A stretch of DNA of 64,000 bases from JAWSUT01 sp033549345. GTDB lineage: Bacteria; Bacillota; Dethiobacteria; Dethiobacterales; Dethiobacteraceae. The notes under the pieces are model-generated. The model worked only from the letters and a program-made list of their open reading frames with translations, was not told the origin of the DNA and searched no databases. Positions 59,931 to 64,000 of the stretch are shown one piece after another (position 1 is the first letter of the stretch; every line of letters starts with the position of its first letter). The DNA lies in NCBI GenBank assembly GCA_033549345.1, contig JAWSUT010000012.1, positions 1 through 64,000 on the forward strand. The letters are read 5' to 3'. The position numbers were made by a program, and so were the translations under genes.

Positions 59931-60920
59931 ATGAACAACAAGATCGTCAGGCGGATTGCAATTTCATTGCTCTCGCTTCTGGTCATTTCTGTTCTGTCGT
60001 TTGCGCTGATGGAACTCTCACCGGGCGGCCCCATGGACCGCTATGCTGAGAACCCCAAGATCAGCCAGGCGGACAAAGAGCGCATTGCAAAAAAGTTCGG
60101 ATTGGACAAACCCGTGCATGTTCGCTATGTTATCTGGTTTAAAAATCTTGCTCAGGGAGACCTGGGACTTTCTTACCAGACAGGCCGGCCGGTGATGACT
60201 GAGATTATGGATCGGCTGCCGGCAACCCTTAAATTAATGATGGTCTCATTTCTTTTATCGGTGATGATAGCGATCCCTATAGGGATCTATTCGTCTACAC
60301 ACCGTTACTCTTCTTTAGATAATATATCAACATTTGGCTCATTTATCGGCCTTTCCATTCCTTCATTCTGGTTTGGCCTGCTGATGATTTATGTTTTTTC
60401 CATCAGGCTGGGAGTTCTGCCCGCAGGCGGCCAGTCTACACCCTGGTTTGACCCACTCATTTATCCGGCACTGACCCGGCCTTTTTACGTGCTGTGGGAA
60501 CATATCCGCTACCTGATTATGCCGGCTATTGTGCTTAGTCTCATGAATACGGCCAGCTGGAGCCGCTATATGCGTTCATCCATGTTGGATGTCATAAATC
60601 AGAATTATGTGAGGACCGCCCGGGCCAAAGGGGTGCCTGAGCGGAAAGTTATTTATAAGCATGCCCTGCGTAATGCGCTGACTCCGATTATCACCATTAT
60701 GGGCCTGGACTTACCGGCATTTTTCGCCGGAGCAGTTGTTACGGAGCATATTTTTGCCTGGCCGGGTATGGGGCGTTTATTTATTACGTCCATCGGCCAC
60801 AGAGATTACCAGATTTTGATGGGAATTACGATGATTACAGCATTACTTGTCCTGTTGGGTAATATCCTGGCGGATATTCTTTATTCCCTGATGGATCCCA
60901 GAGTTAAATACGAAGGGTAA
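59931..60920 (+). CDS. oppB: Oligopeptide ABC transporter permease, OppB type
   Basis: A 329-residue permease with six membrane helices. The N-terminus reads ISLLSLLVISVLSFALMELS, a periplasmic loop follows, then the EAA loop YVRTARAKGVPERKVIYKHA that contacts the ATPases, and LRNALTPIITIMGLDLPAFF. It forms one half of the pore with OppC. Start ATG behind GGGAGG. All residues typical of the family are visible. Confidence 0.92.
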   Translation: MNNKIVRRIAISLLSLLVISVLSFALMELSPGGPMDRYAENPKISQADKERIAKKFGLDKPVHVRYVIWFKNLAQGDLGLSYQTGRPVMTEIMDRLPATLKLMMVSFLLSVMIAIPIGIYSSTHRYSSLDNISTFGSFIGLSIPSFWFGLLMIYVFSIRLGVLPAGGQSTPWFDPLIYPALTRPFYVLWEHIRYLIMPAIVLSLMNTASWSRYMRSSMLDVINQNYVRTARAKGVPERKVIYKHALRNALTPIITIMGLDLPAFFAGAVVTEHIFAWPGMGRLFITSIGHRDYQILMGITMITALLVLLGNILADILYSLMDPRVKYEG

Positions 60921-60932
60921 GCGGGTGATTAA

Positions 60933-61877
60933 ATGACTAGCATGCCTTCAACGCGTCAGATTACAGAGCCGCAACCCGAAGAACAGAGTGCGCTGTACGG
61001 AAACCTGCAGCAGCGCTCGGGTCTTTTATATGAGTTCTGGCGTGCTTTTAGAAAAAACAAGCTGGCTGTGACTTCCAGCATCATCCTGATTTTGATCTTT
61101 CTGATTGCGGTTATGGCCCCGTTTTTGGCCACCCATAACCCAGAGCTGATAAGCCTCTCACGGGATGCTATCAAACAGGCTCCGTCTGCAGATCATTTGT
61201 TGGGCACAGACCACCTTGGCCGTGACATTTGGAGCCGCATGCTCTTTGGCGCCCGGATATCCTTATTGGTTGGCTTTTTAACCATGGCGATTTCTGTGAC
61301 GTTCGGTTCTGTTTACGGTGCCATTTCCGGCTATTACGGCGGCAGGCTGGATACCGTCATGATGAGAACCGTGGATATACTGTTGTCGCTGCCGACACTT
61401 TTTTTACTGATTATTCTCGCCGCGTTTGTTAAACCGAACTTTCTGGGTATCGTCGTAATCATCGGGCTGACAAGCTGGATGCGTGTGGCCCGTCTGGTGC
61501 GCGGACAGTTTTTAAGTTTAAAAGAGCAGGAGTTTGTGGAAGCGTCCCGTGCGCTGGGCTATTCCAACAGCCGGATTATCTTTGTCCATATCCTGCCTAA
61601 CGTAACGGCTCCCATAATCGTTAATGCCACGCTGATGGTGGCATATGCCATTTTGATTGAATCCGTCCTCAGCTTTCTCGGCTTTGGACTGCAGCCTCCG
61701 CAGTTTAGCTGGGGCAGCATGCTAAACGCTGCGCAGGATATTATTTTGCTTCGCGATGCTCCCTGGACGGCATTTTTCCCGGGGCTGGCAATCTTTATCA
61801 CCGTTTTGTGCTTTAACTTTTTCGGAGACGGCCTTCGCGACGCCCTGGATCCTAAACTGAAAAACATTAAAGGCTAG
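60933..61877 (+). CDS. oppC: Oligopeptide ABC transporter permease, OppC type
   Basis: A 314-residue permease. A cytoplasmic N-terminal segment and helix 1 (SSIILILIFLIAVMAPFLAT) precede the marker HLLGTDHLGRDIWSRMLFGA, characteristic of OppC/DppC. The EAA loop is FVEASRALGYSNSRIIFVHI. About six helices. ATG 60933, 12 bases after oppB. Confidence 0.92.
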   Translation: MTSMPSTRQITEPQPEEQSALYGNLQQRSGLLYEFWRAFRKNKLAVTSSIILILIFLIAVMAPFLATHNPELISLSRDAIKQAPSADHLLGTDHLGRDIWSRMLFGARISLLVGFLTMAISVTFGSVYGAISGYYGGRLDTVMMRTVDILLSLPTLFLLIILAAFVKPNFLGIVVIIGLTSWMRVARLVRGQFLSLKEQEFVEASRALGYSNSRIIFVHILPNVTAPIIVNATLMVAYAILIESVLSFLGFGLQPPQFSWGSMLNAAQDIILLRDAPWTAFFPGLAIFITVLCFNFFGDGLRDALDPKLKNIKG

Positions 61878-61902
61878 CCCAACAGAAAAGTGGTGAAACG
61901 CG

Positions 61903-62883
61903 TTGTCGGATATTCTGCTTGATGTAAAAAATCTAAGAACAACTTTTCATACGTATGAAGGGGAAGTAAGAGCAGCCGACGGCATTGACCTGACTGTCTG
62001 TAAAGGGCAAATTGTCGGGATTGTCGGTGAGTCGGGCTGTGGAAAAAGTGTGACGTCTTTGAGCCTGATGCGTCTGATTCCCTCCCCTCCCGGAGAAGTC
62101 CGGGCCGATAAAATGGAGCTAAACGGTGTGGATCTGTTACGCCTCTCAGAAGTGCAGATGAACAAAGTGCGAGGCAATGAAATCTCCATGATCTTTCAGG
62201 AGCCGATGTCTTCACTGAACCCTGTGTTTACTGTGGGAGATCAAATTATGGAAGCGCTGCAAATGCACCAGCAGATGGACAAAGCACAGGCCAGAAAAAG
62301 AGCCGTTGAAATGTTGGAGCTTGTCCATATTCCATCTCCGGCCAAGCGCGTGGATGACTACCCGCACCAGCTAAGCGGAGGGATGCGGCAGCGGGTGATG
62401 ATTGCTATTGCCCTGGCTTGTCAACCCTCACTTTTAATTGCCGATGAGCCGACCACTGCCCTGGATGTGACCATTCAGGCTCAGATTTTGGACCTTTTGT
62501 GCCAACTGCAGGGGGAGCTGGGCATGGCCATTATGCTGATTACCCATGATCTTGGTGTGGTGGCGGAAGTGGCGGAACGTGTAGTTGTGATGTATGCCGG
62601 CGTGGTTGTGGAAAATGCGGATGTGGAAAGTCTTTTTGCCAGACCGCTTCACCCCTATACTCAGGGCCTGCTGGCTTCGCTGCCGCGCCTTGATGGGAAA
62701 AAGGAGCGCCTCAATGTCATCCCCGGAGCTGTCCCTAATTTGCTTAATCTGCCGGCCGGTTGCCGTTTTGCGCCGCGCTGCCCCCATGTAATGGATGTCT
62801 GCCGCAAAAAAGAACCACAGCTGCTGCCGCATGACGATGCTGAGGTCCGCTGTTGGCTGTACGCAGAAGAGGTGAAAATATGA
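61903..62883 (+). CDS. oppD: Oligopeptide ABC transporter ATPase, OppD type
   Basis: A 326-residue ATPase: Walker A GESGCGKS, Q-loop FQEPMSSLNPVFTV, signature LSGGMRQRV, Walker B LLIADEPTTALDVT, switch His ITHDLG. The C-terminal extension carries GCRFAPRCPHVMDVC, a cysteine pattern that can hold an iron-sulfur cluster in related DppD proteins. Start TTG 61903 with a weak GTGGTGA site. Its stop overlaps the start of oppF (ATGA). Confidence 0.92.
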   Translation: MSDILLDVKNLRTTFHTYEGEVRAADGIDLTVCKGQIVGIVGESGCGKSVTSLSLMRLIPSPPGEVRADKMELNGVDLLRLSEVQMNKVRGNEISMIFQEPMSSLNPVFTVGDQIMEALQMHQQMDKAQARKRAVEMLELVHIPSPAKRVDDYPHQLSGGMRQRVMIAIALACQPSLLIADEPTTALDVTIQAQILDLLCQLQGELGMAIMLITHDLGVVAEVAERVVVMYAGVVVENADVESLFARPLHPYTQGLLASLPRLDGKKERLNVIPGAVPNLLNLPAGCRFAPRCPHVMDVCRKKEPQLLPHDDAEVRCWLYAEEVKI

Positions 62884-63851
62884 GTGCACTTCTGGAAGTA
62901 AGAGACATAAAGAAGCACTTTTTTATGGGCAGAGGCAGCGGCTCTGAGAAGGAAGGCATCGTCCGGGCCGTAGACGGCGTCAGCCTTTCAGTGAGTAAAG
63001 GGGAGACACTGGGTTTGGTGGGAGAGTCCGGCTGCGGTAAGTCCACCATTGGCCGTGTTATCCTGCGCCTGCTTGATTCCACCGCCGGTGAAATTCTCTA
63101 TGACGGCGTTAACATCGAATCACTCCCGCACAAAGCCCTCATGCCATATCGCCGGAAAATGCAAATCGTTTTTCAGGATCCCTTTGGTTCCTTAAATCCC
63201 CAGATGAATATTGGTCATGCGCTTGGCGAACCGCTGCGTGTCCACCGTCTGGCCAGCGGCAAACAGGAACTGCGCGAGCGGGTCGAGCACCTGCTGGAGT
63301 TGGTTGGTCTCTGTCCTGAGCATATGCGCCGTTATCCACATGAGTTTAGCGGCGGGCAGCGACAACGGATTGTGATGGCCAGAGCCCTGGCTCTGAATCC
63401 GGAGCTTATCGTCTGTGATGAGCCCGTTTCTGCTTTGGACGTATCAATTCAGGCCCAGATCATTAATCTGCTGGAGAATTTGCAGGAGAAGCTTGGGCTT
63501 ACCTATGTGTTTATCGCCCACGATCTCAGTGTGGTTAAGCACATTAGCGACCGAATTGCGGTTATGTATCTTGGCAAAATCGTGGAACTGGCTGATAAAG
63601 AGACACTCTACAGAGACCCGAAGCATCCTTATACCCAGGCGCTGCTTTCAGCGATTCCCATTCCAGACCCGGGTATAAAAAAACAGCGGATCATTCTTAC
63701 AGGGGATGTCCCCAGCCCGCTGAATCCACCTTCTGGATGCCGCTTCCGTACGCGCTGTCCGTACGCCTTCGAGCGTTGTGCCGCAGAAGAGCCGGCCACC
63801 CATATTGTCTCTTCCGGTCACGGCGCAGCCTGTCATCTTTTAGACCAGTAA
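62880..63851 (+). CDS. oppF: Oligopeptide ABC transporter ATPase, OppF type
   Basis: A 323-residue ATPase with Walker A GESGCGKS, Q-loop FQDPFGSLNPQMNI, signature FSGGQRQRI, Walker B LIVCDEPVSALDVS and the C-terminal GCRFRTRCPYAFERC block. It forms the ATPase heterodimer with OppD. ATG 62880 overlaps the oppD stop and has GAGGTG upstream; the frame open from 62853 would lie in oppD. Last gene of the operon. Confidence 0.92.
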   Translation: MSALLEVRDIKKHFFMGRGSGSEKEGIVRAVDGVSLSVSKGETLGLVGESGCGKSTIGRVILRLLDSTAGEILYDGVNIESLPHKALMPYRRKMQIVFQDPFGSLNPQMNIGHALGEPLRVHRLASGKQELRERVEHLLELVGLCPEHMRRYPHEFSGGQRQRIVMARALALNPELIVCDEPVSALDVSIQAQIINLLENLQEKLGLTYVFIAHDLSVVKHISDRIAVMYLGKIVELADKETLYRDPKHPYTQALLSAIPIPDPGIKKQRIILTGDVPSPLNPPSGCRFRTRCPYAFERCAAEEPATHIVSSGHGAACHLLDQ

Positions 63852-63867
63852 ACATGGAGTTTGTATA

Positions 63868-63931
63868 ACGTGCAAAAAAAGGTCTAACCCTTTTTGCAGT
63901 GCAAAAGAGGGTCAGACCTTTTTTTGCAGAT
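63868..63931. terminator. Long bidirectional terminator after the opp operon
   Basis: Nearly all of TGCAAAAAAAGGTCT..AACCCTTTTTGCA pairs with TGCAAAAGAGGGT..AGACCTTTTTTTGCA, a stem of about 27 bp with one or two mismatches and a tiny loop. Runs of A and T at both ends allow action in both directions. The last 70 bases of the window show no gene I can support. Confidence 0.85.
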
Positions 63932-64000
63932 AATGAAGTGGAAAAGCTATTTGGCAGAGAACAATGCTTCTTTCAAAAGTTTGGGAGGCAGTGAACCGCA

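Overview
The window looks like chromosome of a spore-forming, low-to-mid GC, Gram-positive anaerobe of the class Clostridia. The signs are a gerA/gerB/gerC-type germination operon, DUF421, DUF1657 and DUF3231 genes typical of endospore formers, strong AGGAGG-type ribosome binding sites, a Trk potassium system, many lipoproteins and CAP/LysM/SLT wall proteins with no outer-membrane genes, and a selenocysteine-containing SelD. I cannot name the species.

Layout. 1-1.3 kb: the tail of a transposase and a VapBC-type toxin-antitoxin pair with a clear promoter and operator. 1.3-12.1 kb: an intact tRNA-Pro(GGG) followed by accessory DNA. A 45-base copy of the tRNA 3' end at 2813 closes a small islet with MntA-HepT and a decayed gene pair. 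Another copy lies at 12051, and decayed copies lie at 6861, 13331 and 29760. Between them are a broken DUF1538 gene, TrkA-TrkH, a MoaD/ThiS remnant, and a minus-strand operon (CGGC protein, SelD, cysteine desulfurase, MFS transporter) with a divergent LysR regulator. The selD reading frame continues upstream through an in-frame TGA that fits selenocysteine.

12.2-25.7 kb: a DUF3231 protein, the germination operon, a DUF4342 protein with a two-component system, a small lipoprotein, the helicase/exonuclease pair MrfA-MrfB (YprA-YprB), and an FMN-dependent glutamate synthase-like enzyme. 26-29.7 kb: an uncharacterised three-gene operon of two related proteins resembling cell-wall-binding repeat 2 proteins, one carrying a DUF4396 membrane domain, plus a small membrane protein. 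30-40 kb: a CheB-CheR-PAS fusion and a PAS hybrid histidine kinase interleaved with three more DUF3231 paralogues and a broken chemoreceptor.

40-58 kb: mainly housekeeping and envelope genes: DUF1847, PAP2 phosphatase, tautomerase, glucose-6-phosphate isomerase, GNAT, two CAP-domain proteins, a soluble lytic transglycosylase, a PPC protein, a short-chain fatty acid transporter, DUF421, a VanX-like dipeptidase lipoprotein, a LysM protein, a PIN-PhoH ATPase, an SRAP protein and a CBS protein. 58-63.9 kb: a five-gene oligopeptide-type ABC transporter ending in a long bidirectional terminator. Several genes here appear to use CTG or ATT start codons, which would make automatic calls too short. 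An array of five hairpins precedes the PIN-PhoH gene.

A striking feature of the left half is a terminator family with a fixed outer stem, AACCACGG/CCGTGGTT, and inner stems that differ between loci but stay paired. It sits after the tRNA, after its copied 3' fragments and after ordinary operons. Several very small genes (24-57 codons) with good ribosome binding sites are also listed.
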